DNA of 30,236 nucleotides, taken from contig JAPJRC010000025.1 in the NCBI GenBank assembly GCA_030824805.1, positions 1 to 30,236 on the forward strand, written 5' to 3'. The position numbers were made by a program, and so were the translations under genes. This DNA comes from Micavibrio sp. Its GTDB lineage: Bacteria > Pseudomonadota > Alphaproteobacteria > Micavibrionales > Micavibrionaceae. The notes beneath the pieces were generated by a model that saw nothing but the letters and a program-made list of their open reading frames with translations, was not told where the DNA came from and made no database searches. Of this stretch, positions 23,724-30,236 are shown piece after piece (the stretch's first letter is position 1; each line of letters begins with the position of its first letter).

Positions 23724-25796
23724 ATGAATGCATTGTTCGATATGTCTTTGGAAGATGCCAAAGCACGCCATAAGAAACTCGTAAAAGAGATCCAGAAGCA
23801 CGATATTGCTTATCACCAGAAAGATGCGCCAACCATATCTGACGCCGAATACGATAAGCTGCGGCAGGAGCTGGATAAGATAGAGGCGGAATATCCTGAA
23901 TTCATAACGGTGGATAGCCCCAATAAAAAAGTCGGTGCGGCGCCAGCCAAAGGTTTTAAAAAAGTCCGGCACTCTGTGCCGATGCTTTCTTTGTCGAACA
24001 TTTTCAACGAAGAAGATCTCGGCGATTTTATCCAGAAAGTGCAGCGCTTCCTGAATATTTCACAAGATATCGTGTTCGAAGCGGAACCGAAGATAGACGG
24101 GCTTTCCTGCTCGCTTCGGTATGAAAAGGGCCATCTGGTTTTGGCAGCCACGCGCGGGGATGGCGCGGAGGGTGAAGATATCACCGCCAACGTTCAGCAC
24201 ATTGGCGATATCCCGAAAACATTGCCAAAGGGCGTTCCCGATATTCTGGAAGTACGCGGTGAAATATATATGCGCCGCGATGAATTCATCGCCCTGAACA
24301 AACGTCAGGAGGAGGCGGGCAGGCAGATATTCGCAAACCCGCGCAATGCCGCAGCCGGCAGCGTGCGGCAACTGGATTCTTCCATCACCGCGCAGCGCCC
24401 GCTGCATTTTTTCGGTTATGCGCTGGGTGAAGTAAGCGCGCCGATCGCAAAAACACAGTCAGGTATAAGAAAGCAATTAAAGGCGTGGGGATTTGTCGAG
24501 GCTGAACCTTCGACGGTTTGCAACAACGCCGATGACATCATGGCCTATTACAACAAGGTCATGGTGATGCGTCCCGATCTTCCGTATGACATTGATGGCG
24601 TTGTTTATAAAGTGGATGATCTGGCATTGCAGGATCGCCTTGGCTTTGTCTCACGTTCGCCGCGCTGGGCCACGGCGCACAAATTCCCTGCCGAGAAGGC
24701 CGTTACCATCCTGAACGATATCGATATCCAGGTTGGGCGCACGGGATCGCTCACCCCTGTTGCGCGACTGGAACCTGTGACGGTTGGTGGTGTGGTGGTT
24801 TCCAACGCAACGCTGCACAACGAAGACGAGATAGAACGCAAGGATATACGTATTGGTGACCATGTCATCATCCAACGCGCAGGCGACGTCATTCCGCAAG
24901 TGCTCGGTTATGTCGAAGACAAACGCAAATCCGGTGCGCGCAAGTTCATATTCCCCGATCATTGCCCCGTGTGCGGTTCCCTGGCCGTGCGGGAAGAGGG
25001 CGAAGTCGTTCGTCGCTGCACGGGCGGCCTTATCTGCAAAGCACAGGCCGTGGAACGGTTGAAGCATTTCGTTTCCCGTCTTGCTTTCGACATCGAGGGC
25101 CTCGGCGCAAAAATTATTGAAGAATTCTACGAAGACGGTCTGATCAAAACACCCGGTGATATCTTCAGGCTGGAAAAAAACAACAAGGGATCGCTCACGC
25201 CCATACGCGCACGCGAAGGCTGGGGAGATCTCTCTGAAAAAAATCTGTTCGCATCCATCGAACAGCGCCGCACGATTTCGTTTGATCGCTTTATCTATGC
25301 GCTCGGCATCCGCCAGATAGGCGAGGCGACCGCCAAAAAACTTGCGGGCTTTTACACAACATTGGATGCGATGCGCGCAGCGATGGAAGAGGCCCAAATT
25401 ATTGGTACGGACGCGCGCGGCGATCTACTGAACATTGAGGATGTCGGTCCAAGTGTTGCCGATGACCTGCTGGCTTTCTTTGCGGAAAAGCACAACAGGG
25501 AAGTTCTCGACGATCTGCAAAAGGAATTGAATATCCAGCCCTATGAACGGCCCAGAGCCGTCGACAGCGCCGTGGCAGGAAAGACCGTGGTGTTTACAGG
25601 CACGCTCACCACCATGACACGGCAAGAGGCAAAGGCCGGGGCAGAGCGGCTGGGCGCAAAAGTCGCCGGCTCTGTATCAAAGAAAACAGATTATCTGGTG
25701 GCTGGTGAAGACGCCGGATCAAAACTAAAGAACGCCCGTGAGCTGGGCGTTCAGGTTCTTTCCGAAGAAGAGTGGAAGGCATTGATTGGCGGTTAG
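23724..25796 (+). CDS. ligA: NAD-dependent DNA ligase LigA
   Basis: LigA seals nicks in replication and repair using NAD. The 690-residue protein has the full domain order: Ia (YDKLRQEL near the N-terminus), the adenylation domain with Lys123 in the KIDG motif, an OB fold containing QVGRTGSLTPVARLEPV, a Cys4 zinc finger (C414, C417, C432, C438), helix-hairpin-helix repeats (about 440-590), and a C-terminal BRCT domain (about 610-690, TVVFTGTLTTMTR onward). The ATG is three bases after the recN stop, with a weak SD. The last codons overlap a convergent - strand gene by 4 bp, and a - strand terminator stem lies within its final 70 bases. Confidence 0.97.
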   Translation: MNALFDMSLEDAKARHKKLVKEIQKHDIAYHQKDAPTISDAEYDKLRQELDKIEAEYPEFITVDSPNKKVGAAPAKGFKKVRHSVPMLSLSNIFNEEDLGDFIQKVQRFLNISQDIVFEAEPKIDGLSCSLRYEKGHLVLAATRGDGAEGEDITANVQHIGDIPKTLPKGVPDILEVRGEIYMRRDEFIALNKRQEEAGRQIFANPRNAAAGSVRQLDSSITAQRPLHFFGYALGEVSAPIAKTQSGIRKQLKAWGFVEAEPSTVCNNADDIMAYYNKVMVMRPDLPYDIDGVVYKVDDLALQDRLGFVSRSPRWATAHKFPAEKAVTILNDIDIQVGRTGSLTPVARLEPVTVGGVVVSNATLHNEDEIERKDIRIGDHVIIQRAGDVIPQVLGYVEDKRKSGARKFIFPDHCPVCGSLAVREEGEVVRRCTGGLICKAQAVERLKHFVSRLAFDIEGLGAKIIEEFYEDGLIKTPGDIFRLEKNNKGSLTPIRAREGWGDLSEKNLFASIEQRRTISFDRFIYALGIRQIGEATAKKLAGFYTTLDAMRAAMEEAQIIGTDARGDLLNIEDVGPSVADDLLAFFAEKHNREVLDDLQKELNIQPYERPRAVDSAVAGKTVVFTGTLTTMTRQEAKAGAERLGAKVAGSVSKKTDYLVAGEDAGSKLKNARELGVQVLSEEEWKALIGG
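25721..25752 (-). terminator. Intrinsic terminator for the - strand unit, inside ligA coding sequence
   Basis: Read on the - strand, GAACGCCC (25752-25745) pairs perfectly with GGGCGTTC (25737-25730) around AGCTCAC and is followed by TTTAGTTTT (25729-25721). This lies about 40 bases past the stop of the 75-residue - strand gene. On the + strand the same stem is not followed by a T run, so it should act on the - strand transcript. The T run is interrupted by AG, so efficiency is uncertain. Confidence 0.65.
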
Positions 25797-26020
25797 GCTT
25801 TCTGCTTGAGCGCGCGGAGCTGTGCGAGAGCCGTTTCAATTTCTTTGGGATAATCACGGCGCTCAACGAATTCCCCGCCGCCCGTGTTGCGGGTCATGGC
25901 CATTTCCAGCGCGTTGTTCAATGTCTCAGACAGCTCCAGATCGTCTTGTTCCAGGGCCAGTTCCAATGCGAACAGGATACGGTCGCTGAGGCGGTCTTTG
26001 TTTTTGGTGAAGCCTTGCAT
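25793..26020 (-). CDS. Small conserved protein of unknown function (75 aa)
   Basis: The 75-residue product is acidic, lacks TM or signal sequences and appears all-helical: DRLSDRILFALELALEQDDLELSETLNNALEMAMTR, then a GGGEFVERRDYPKEIETALA segment. I recall similar short proteins in Rhodospirillales-type genomes, where the ERRDY stretch is conserved, but no function is known to me. AAGGGA lies about 9 bases before the ATG, and the gene begins 11 bases after the hydrolase stop, so they are likely cotranscribed. Its TAA overlaps the ligA end by 4 bp in tail-to-tail orientation. Coding status is supported by RBS, spacing and protein-like composition. Confidence 0.8.
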   Translation of the reverse strand: MQGFTKNKDRLSDRILFALELALEQDDLELSETLNNALEMAMTRNTGGGEFVERRDYPKEIETALAQLRALKQKA

Positions 26021-26031
26021 AATCTGATCCC

Positions 26032-27027
26032 TTAAAACGGCTTGACGTTGTCGATGGTGGCAATCTTATGCACTTCGAGCATTTTGTCAAAGGCATTAAG
26101 GAAATAGTTGCGGTATTCGTCGGTTTCCATGAGGATCTCATGCCGCGCGCCTTCGATTTCCAGCAATTGTCCTTTGGGCAGGCGCGCAGCCGCGGCCCGT
26201 ATATCTTTGTTTTCCACGATTTCTTCGCGTCCTGCCAAGGCGACAAGGACCGGAATGGTGATGGATTCGAGAACGCCTTTGCGCCGCAAAAGCGCGCAGG
26301 ACCGTAAAGCTTTTGAAACCCATCCGAAAGTGGGGCTTCCGACTTGTAGCGCTTCGTCCGTCGTGGACCAGATATTGTGGAGCGTATCGCGGAGCGCATC
26401 GGCCGAAAATTTGTCAGTGCCATCACCCTTGCGGAATGCGGCCTGCCAGTCTGTTCCGCCGGGCACATAATTCCGGCCGATCAGAGGAATGAAGGGTGCC
26501 AGCGAGCCAACAAAAATTTTCATAGCCGCGGAAAAATTATGAATGCCAAGAAAAGGCGCGGTAAACGCGGCGGCGTCAAAGCGTTTTGGATATTGTGCAA
26601 GAAAACGTAAACCTATATTGCCACCCATCGAATGGCCGAGCATGACGAGCGGGATGCGGCCCACATCGGGATGCACGGCGGCGGGCACTATATAATCGTC
26701 GACGAATTTTTTAAGATCAGAAATGTCAGCTTCGAACCCATCGGAATGGCGGCGGTGCGGAAATTTATCCAGACGGCCGGAGCGCCCCTGATATTGCCAG
26801 TCCATGATCCAGAACGCATAGCCGCGGGCGAGCATGTCATGGGCCACTTCGTAATATTTTTCAGAGAACTCGCTAAGGCCGCCGAGACATACGACAACGG
26901 CAGCGGGCGGCTTTCCTTGCGGATAGACCCGGCCGTAATGGATTTTATGTCCCGTTTCTTCATTCGTGAAAGAATGGGTGATCCATCCCGCCGGGGCGAG
27001 AAAGCGGGTTTCCAGTGTTGGCTGCAT
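26032..27027 (-). CDS. Alpha/beta hydrolase, PldB-like (serine aminopeptidase S33 / lysophospholipase type)
   Basis: The 331-residue protein has an alpha/beta-hydrolase fold. Landmarks are the oxyanion strand VVVCLGGLSEFSEKY, the MDWQYQGRSGR loop typical of the lysophospholipase L2 group, the nucleophile elbow GHSMGG with Ser133, and His296 in GARHEIL. The acid position reads G-R-E268-E269-I-V where Asp is usual, so the triad may use Glu. There is no signal peptide, so it is likely cytoplasmic or membrane-peripheral. It follows pntB by 33 bases; AGAGAG precedes the ATG. Likely substrates are monoacyl glycerolipids or phospholipids, but the substrate cannot be read from sequence. Confidence 0.88.
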   Translation of the reverse strand: MQPTLETRFLAPAGWITHSFTNEETGHKIHYGRVYPQGKPPAAVVVCLGGLSEFSEKYYEVAHDMLARGYAFWIMDWQYQGRSGRLDKFPHRRHSDGFEADISDLKKFVDDYIVPAAVHPDVGRIPLVMLGHSMGGNIGLRFLAQYPKRFDAAAFTAPFLGIHNFSAAMKIFVGSLAPFIPLIGRNYVPGGTDWQAAFRKGDGTDKFSADALRDTLHNIWSTTDEALQVGSPTFGWVSKALRSCALLRRKGVLESITIPVLVALAGREEIVENKDIRAAAARLPKGQLLEIEGARHEILMETDEYRNYFLNAFDKMLEVHKIATIDNVKPF

Positions 27028-27049
27028 CGTACTCTCTGACGTTTCTTTT

Positions 27050-27059
27050 TATTGTAGCA
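27050..27059 (-). promoter_or_regulatory. Possible extended -10 element before the hydrolase gene
   Basis: On the - strand TGCTACAAT (27059-27051) matches an extended -10 (TGnTATAAT with one mismatch), about 25 bases before the hydrolase ATG. No -35 was found in the end of pntB. If real, it would give the hydrolase and small gene their own promoter besides read-through from pnt. Confidence 0.3.
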
Positions 27060-27060
27060 C

Positions 27061-28443
27061 TTATTCGAAAGACTTTACGACTTGTTCGGTTACCTTCTTG
27101 GCGTCGCCGAGCAGCATGTATGTGTTATCGGCGTAGAACAACGGGTTATCGATACCAGCGTAACCGGAAGCCATCGAACGCTTGATAAAGAACACTGTTT
27201 TGGCCTTTTCAACATCGAGAACGGGCATGCCATAGATCGGGGATGAAGAATCCGTTTTTGCAGCAGGGTTGGTGATGTCGTTTGCGCCAATGACAAAGGC
27301 AACATCGGCCTGACCGAAATCACGGTTGATGTCTTCGAGTTCGAATACTTCGTCATACGGCACGTTGGCTTCGGCCAGCAGCACGTTCATGTGACCGGGC
27401 ATACGGCCAGCGACAGGGTGAATGGCGTATTTGACTTCGATGCCCTCGTGTTTCAGAACATCGGCCATCTCGCGCAGAACGTGCTGCGCCTGCGATACGG
27501 CCATACCGTAACCCGGCACAATGATAACCTTCGAGGCGTTCTTCATGATGAAGGCTGCATCTTCCGGCGCGCCGATCTTGGCCTGCTTGTCGGAATAATC
27601 CGCACCGCCGCTGCTCGCGCCTTCACCGCCGAAACCACCGAGCACGACAGAGAGGAAGGAGCGGTTCATGCCTTTGCACATGATGTAGGAAAGGATTGCA
27701 CCCGAGGAACCGACGAGCGCGCCCGTGATGATCAGCAGATCGTTCTGCAACGTGAAGCCGATACCGGCGGCAGCCCACCCCGAATAGGAGTTCAGCATGG
27801 ACACGATCACAGGCATATCCGCGCCGCCGATCGGGATAATGATCAGAATGCCGAGCAGGAAAGCGAGGAACACGATTGCCCAGAAGAAGAACGGCAGTTG
27901 TGTTGCGCACAGCATGATGATGAGAAACACAAGGAAGCCTGCGAGGCCGGCATTTATAATATGCTGGTTGGCAAATTGAATTGGCTTGCCCGGAATGATG
28001 CCTTGGAGTTTGCCGAACGCGATACAAGAGCCTGTAAAGGTGATGGCACCGATAGCCGCACCCAGCGACATTTCGATCAGCGAGCCGATCATGATTTCGC
28101 CTTCGTAGCCGATGCCGTACGTTTCCGGCGCGTAGAACGCGGAGGCCGCAACGAACACGGCGGCAAGACCGACCAGCGAGTGGAACGCGGCCACCAGTTG
28201 CGGCAAGGCGGTCATGTTGATTTTTTCAGCGATCACATAACCGATACCACCGCCTATGGCGAGGCCGAGCAGCGTCAGCCAAGGGGATTCAATGCTGATG
28301 ATGGTCGTGAGAATGGCGATGGCCATACCCACCATACCGCACATCAAACCGTTGCGGGAGCTTTCAGGGTGTGAAAGGCCGCGGAGCGCGAAGATGAACA
28401 GCACACCGGAAACGAGGTAAGCAAAATCGGAAAGAGTATCCAT
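27061..28443 (-). CDS. pntB: NAD(P) transhydrogenase subunit beta PntB
   Basis: PntB carries most of the membrane domain and the NADP(H)-binding domain III of the proton-translocating transhydrogenase, which makes NADPH from NADH using the proton gradient. The 460-residue protein has about nine TM helices in residues 1-260, followed by the soluble domain: IVPGYGMAVSQAQH, HPVAGRMPGHMNVLLAEA, VIGANDITNPAA and KRSMASGYAGIDNPLF, all diagnostic of domain III. The ATG is separated from the pntA2 stop by one base, so the genes are coupled. Length matches family members. Confidence 0.97.
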   Translation of the reverse strand: MDTLSDFAYLVSGVLFIFALRGLSHPESSRNGLMCGMVGMAIAILTTIISIESPWLTLLGLAIGGGIGYVIAEKINMTALPQLVAAFHSLVGLAAVFVAASAFYAPETYGIGYEGEIMIGSLIEMSLGAAIGAITFTGSCIAFGKLQGIIPGKPIQFANQHIINAGLAGFLVFLIIMLCATQLPFFFWAIVFLAFLLGILIIIPIGGADMPVIVSMLNSYSGWAAAGIGFTLQNDLLIITGALVGSSGAILSYIMCKGMNRSFLSVVLGGFGGEGASSGGADYSDKQAKIGAPEDAAFIMKNASKVIIVPGYGMAVSQAQHVLREMADVLKHEGIEVKYAIHPVAGRMPGHMNVLLAEANVPYDEVFELEDINRDFGQADVAFVIGANDITNPAAKTDSSSPIYGMPVLDVEKAKTVFFIKRSMASGYAGIDNPLFYADNTYMLLGDAKKVTEQVVKSFE

Positions 28444-28444
28444 C

Positions 28445-28897
28445 TTAGGCAGCGTCCTTTACGGCGGGGGCTGGGGTTGGTGCGGCTGTTGGTTTCTTTT
28501 TGAACATCGACAGCATGCGGCGCGTTACGATGAAGCCGCCGAAAATATTGATCGAGGCGAGGATAACGGCGAAGAAACCAAGCAGCTTGGAAAAGCTGAA
28601 ATCCACGGGTCCGGATGCGATCACGGCACCCACAATGATGACAGACGAAATGGCGTTCGTGATGCCCATCAAGGGGGAGTGCAGCGCGGGCGTGACGCGC
28701 CAGACGACGTAGTAACCAACGAAACAGGCAAGAACGAACACGGACAAACCGCTCATAAAGAAATAATCTGCATGGCTGTTTGCCGTGTCGGCGACGATGT
28801 GGCCAGCGTCGGCGGCGAGTGTCGCTGCTTCTTCGGCGATTTTTTGTGCTCGTGTCAGGAAATCCTGAGAGGCGGCGGATGCTGGCGTATCGGACAT
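28445..28897 (-). CDS. pntA2: NAD(P) transhydrogenase subunit alpha part 2 (PntA2/PntAB)
   Basis: This subunit provides the first membrane helices of domain II, which in E. coli are fused to the end of PntA. The 150-residue product has an N-terminal soluble stretch and three hydrophobic segments: DYFFMSGLSVFVLACFVGYY, PLMGITNAISSVIIVGAV and LLGFFAVILASINIFGGF, the last followed by VTRRML as in the family. An in-frame upstream ATG at 28978 would overlap pntA1; ATG 28897 is preferred because AAAGGATCC sits about 7 bases upstream and the product then matches the usual short form. It lies 25 bases after the pntA1 stop. Confidence 0.95.
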   Translation of the reverse strand: MSDTPASAASQDFLTRAQKIAEEAATLAADAGHIVADTANSHADYFFMSGLSVFVLACFVGYYVVWRVTPALHSPLMGITNAISSVIIVGAVIASGPVDFSFSKLLGFFAVILASINIFGGFIVTRRMLSMFKKKPTAAPTPAPAVKDAA

Positions 28898-28922
28898 GGT
28901 TGGATCCTTTGGCTTTGTAAAA

Positions 28923-30077
28923 TTATTCAGCGGCTTCGGCTGATTTGGGCGCGAAGTTCGGATGCACAATGAGTCCATCCTTTGTAAGGGCTATGCCTTT
29001 GATGACTTCATCTTCCCAGTTGACGTTCAGCGATTTGCTTTCCTTGTCGATAATCAGACCGAGAAGGTTGAGAAGGTTTCTGGCATAGAGCGAAGAAGCA
29101 TCGGTCGCGAGACGGCTGGGCACGTTTTTATGACCGACGATGGTGACATTGTTTTTCACAACGACTTTTCCGGCTTCTGAAAGTTCGCAGTTGCCGCCGC
29201 TCTCGACGGCGAGATCGACAATAACCGATCCGGGCTTCATGCTTTCAACCATTTGCGCTGTGATCAGTTTCGGAGCTGGGCGGCCCGGAATCAGCGCTGT
29301 GGTGATAACGATGTCCTGCTTGGCGATGGTCTCTTCCACCAGCGCAGCCTGCTTCGCTTTGTATTCCGCCGACATCTCTTTGGCATAACCGCCAGCCGTT
29401 TCTGCGGCTTTGAATTCCTCATCCTGTACGGCGACGAACGTGCCGCCCAGAGATTCCACCTGTTCTTTGGAGGCGGGGCGTACGTCGGTCGCCGAAACGA
29501 CGGCACCAAGGCGTTTGGCCGTGGCAATGGCCTGCAGACCTGCAACGCCTGCGCCCATAACAAAGACGCGGGCAGGGGCGATGGTGCCGGCCGCCGTCAT
29601 CATCATCGGGAAAGCGCGGTTGAAATGCTCGGCTGCGTCGAGAACGGCTTTGTAACCTGAAAGGTTCGATTGTGAGGACAATACGTCCATAGCCTGCGCG
29701 CGGGTGATACGCGGCACGAGTTCCATGGAGAATGCGTTTACATTTTTGTTTGCCGCAGCCTTGAGAAGGTCGGCGTTTTGATAGGGGGCGTAAAGACCGG
29801 CGAGAATGGCGCCGGGTTTCAGGCCCTCAATATCTTCCAGGCCGACCTGCACTTTTAGCACAACATCGGCGCCCGACACGGCCTCGGCGCGGGAGCCCGC
29901 AATGGTCGCGCCTGCATTTTGATAGAGGCCATCGGCGAAAGACGATGCTTCGCCCGCGCCTTTTTCAACGACAATCACGGCGCCAAGTGCGATGAGTTTT
30001 TTCACCGTCTCGGGCGTGGCGGCCACACGTTTTTCATATTCTTTGGTTTCCTTGGCAATCGCAATGGTAAGGGCCAC
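28923..30077 (-). CDS. pntA1: NAD(P) transhydrogenase subunit alpha part 1 (PntA1/PntAA), GTG start
   Basis: This is the soluble NAD(H)-binding domain I as a separate subunit, the arrangement known from Rhodospirillum rubrum. The frame has IAIAKETKEYEKRVAATPET at the N-terminus, SQSNLSGYKAVLDAA, the Rossmann motif GAGVAGLQAIATAKRLGA, TDVRPASKEQVESLGG, and VDLAVESGGNCELS, all typical. The frame is open to a TTG at 30191, but GTG 30077 has AGGAG (30090-30086) with an 8-base spacer and gives 384 residues beginning VALTIAIAKE, the normal size. The extra upstream residues are unlike the family. It is the first gene of the - strand unit. Confidence 0.95.
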   Translation of the reverse strand: MALTIAIAKETKEYEKRVAATPETVKKLIALGAVIVVEKGAGEASSFADGLYQNAGATIAGSRAEAVSGADVVLKVQVGLEDIEGLKPGAILAGLYAPYQNADLLKAAANKNVNAFSMELVPRITRAQAMDVLSSQSNLSGYKAVLDAAEHFNRAFPMMMTAAGTIAPARVFVMGAGVAGLQAIATAKRLGAVVSATDVRPASKEQVESLGGTFVAVQDEEFKAAETAGGYAKEMSAEYKAKQAALVEETIAKQDIVITTALIPGRPAPKLITAQMVESMKPGSVIVDLAVESGGNCELSEAGKVVVKNNVTIVGHKNVPSRLATDASSLYARNLLNLLGLIIDKESKSLNVNWEDEVIKGIALTKDGLIVHPNFAPKSAEAAE

Positions 30078-30085
30078 GGGTTTAG

Positions 30086-30090
30086 CTCCT
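30086..30090 (-). promoter_or_regulatory. Ribosome binding site deciding the pntA1 GTG start
   Basis: AGGAG on the - strand, 8 bases before GTG 30077-30075. No comparable site precedes the longer TTG-start alternative at 30191. Confidence 0.75.
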
Positions 30091-30218
30091 GAAGCTGTTG
30101 TCTCTAACGAATTGGAAATCTTCGGGAACATTGCAACAGACAGATGGCTTTGTGAAGCCCTTCCGCCGATTTGTTTCGCGGCTATCAACAAGGAATGGGG
30201 GCTTGGACGTAAAAAGTT

Positions 30219-30224
30219 ATTATA
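30219..30224 (-). promoter_or_regulatory. -10 box of a probable pnt promoter
   Basis: A perfect TATAAT on the - strand lies about 140 bases before the pntA1 start. The matching -35 would fall beyond the window edge, so it cannot be checked. The roughly 130-base leader between this box and the RBS shows no structure I recognise. Confidence 0.45.
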
Positions 30225-30236
30225 CTTGCGTAAAAC

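Noticed and set aside
27391..28374. A 327-codon + strand frame opposite pntB
   Set aside because: PntB motifs are complete on the - strand; the opposite frame gives a His/Asp/Arg/Glu-rich sequence with no fold signature.
28898..28978. Longer PntA2 starting at ATG 28978
   Set aside because: It would overlap the end of pntA1 in another frame; ATG 28897 has a strong SD and normal length.
30078..30191. Longer PntA1 starting at TTG 30191
   Set aside because: The extra 38 residues do not look like the family, and GTG 30077 has a well placed AGGAG and yields the usual 384 residues.

Overview
The window is a contiguous piece of an alphaproteobacterial chromosome, densely coding and roughly mid-50s % GC by eye. 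It holds an almost complete division and cell wall (dcw) cluster on the + strand. In order this is rsmH (3' end only), ftsL, ftsI, murE, murF, mraY, murD, ftsW, murG, [secreted protein of unknown function], murC, [PH-domain membrane protein], murB, ddl, ftsQ, ftsA, ftsZ, lpxC, bamD, recN, ligA. A convergent - strand block follows: pntA1, pntA2, pntB, an alpha/beta hydrolase and a small conserved protein. The alphaproteobacterial placement rests on the dcw order running into lpxC-bamD-recN-ligA, an FtsZ of 606 residues with a very long linker, a transhydrogenase split into three genes as in Rhodospirillum rubrum, and a cluster of GANTC (CcrM-type) sites before ftsZ. A Rhodospirillales- or Micavibrio-like lineage would fit, but I cannot fix the genus. 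MurE carries the DNPR motif of meso-diaminopimelate-adding enzymes, and lpxC and bamD show a Gram-negative outer membrane.

Region 1-17400: genes are joined by 1-4 bp overlaps (ATGA or TAATG) or gaps of a few bases, so they look like one translationally coupled operon for lipid II synthesis and septum assembly. Two extra genes interrupt the canonical order: an AT-rich, Cys-rich secreted protein between murG and murC, and a two-TM bacterial PH-domain protein between murC and murB. After ftsA there is a clean intrinsic terminator.

Region 17401-21220: ftsZ stands apart as its own transcription unit, with a 332-bp upstream region, a perfect DnaA box on each side (TTATCCACA at 17495 and 19583), seven GANTC sites within about 260 bp around its start, and an intrinsic terminator downstream. 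lpxC follows. Its reading frame is open for 177 codons upstream of the expected LpxC start and encodes a separate basic, STGPKT-motif domain with no stop codon between. Both the upstream frame and lpxC have a sigma70-like -10 box ending 6-7 bases before the ATG and no good Shine-Dalgarno, so both may be made from leaderless mRNAs.

Region 21221-25796: bamD (outer-membrane assembly), recN (double-strand break repair) and ligA (NAD-dependent ligase) lie close together on the + strand. Region 25793-30236 on the - strand encodes the proton-translocating NAD(P) transhydrogenase, then a PldB-like hydrolase and a 75-residue conserved protein. The small gene overlaps ligA tail-to-tail by 4 bp, and the likely terminator of the - strand unit lies inside the ligA coding sequence. 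I saw no tRNA, rRNA, CRISPR array, insertion sequence or prophage.
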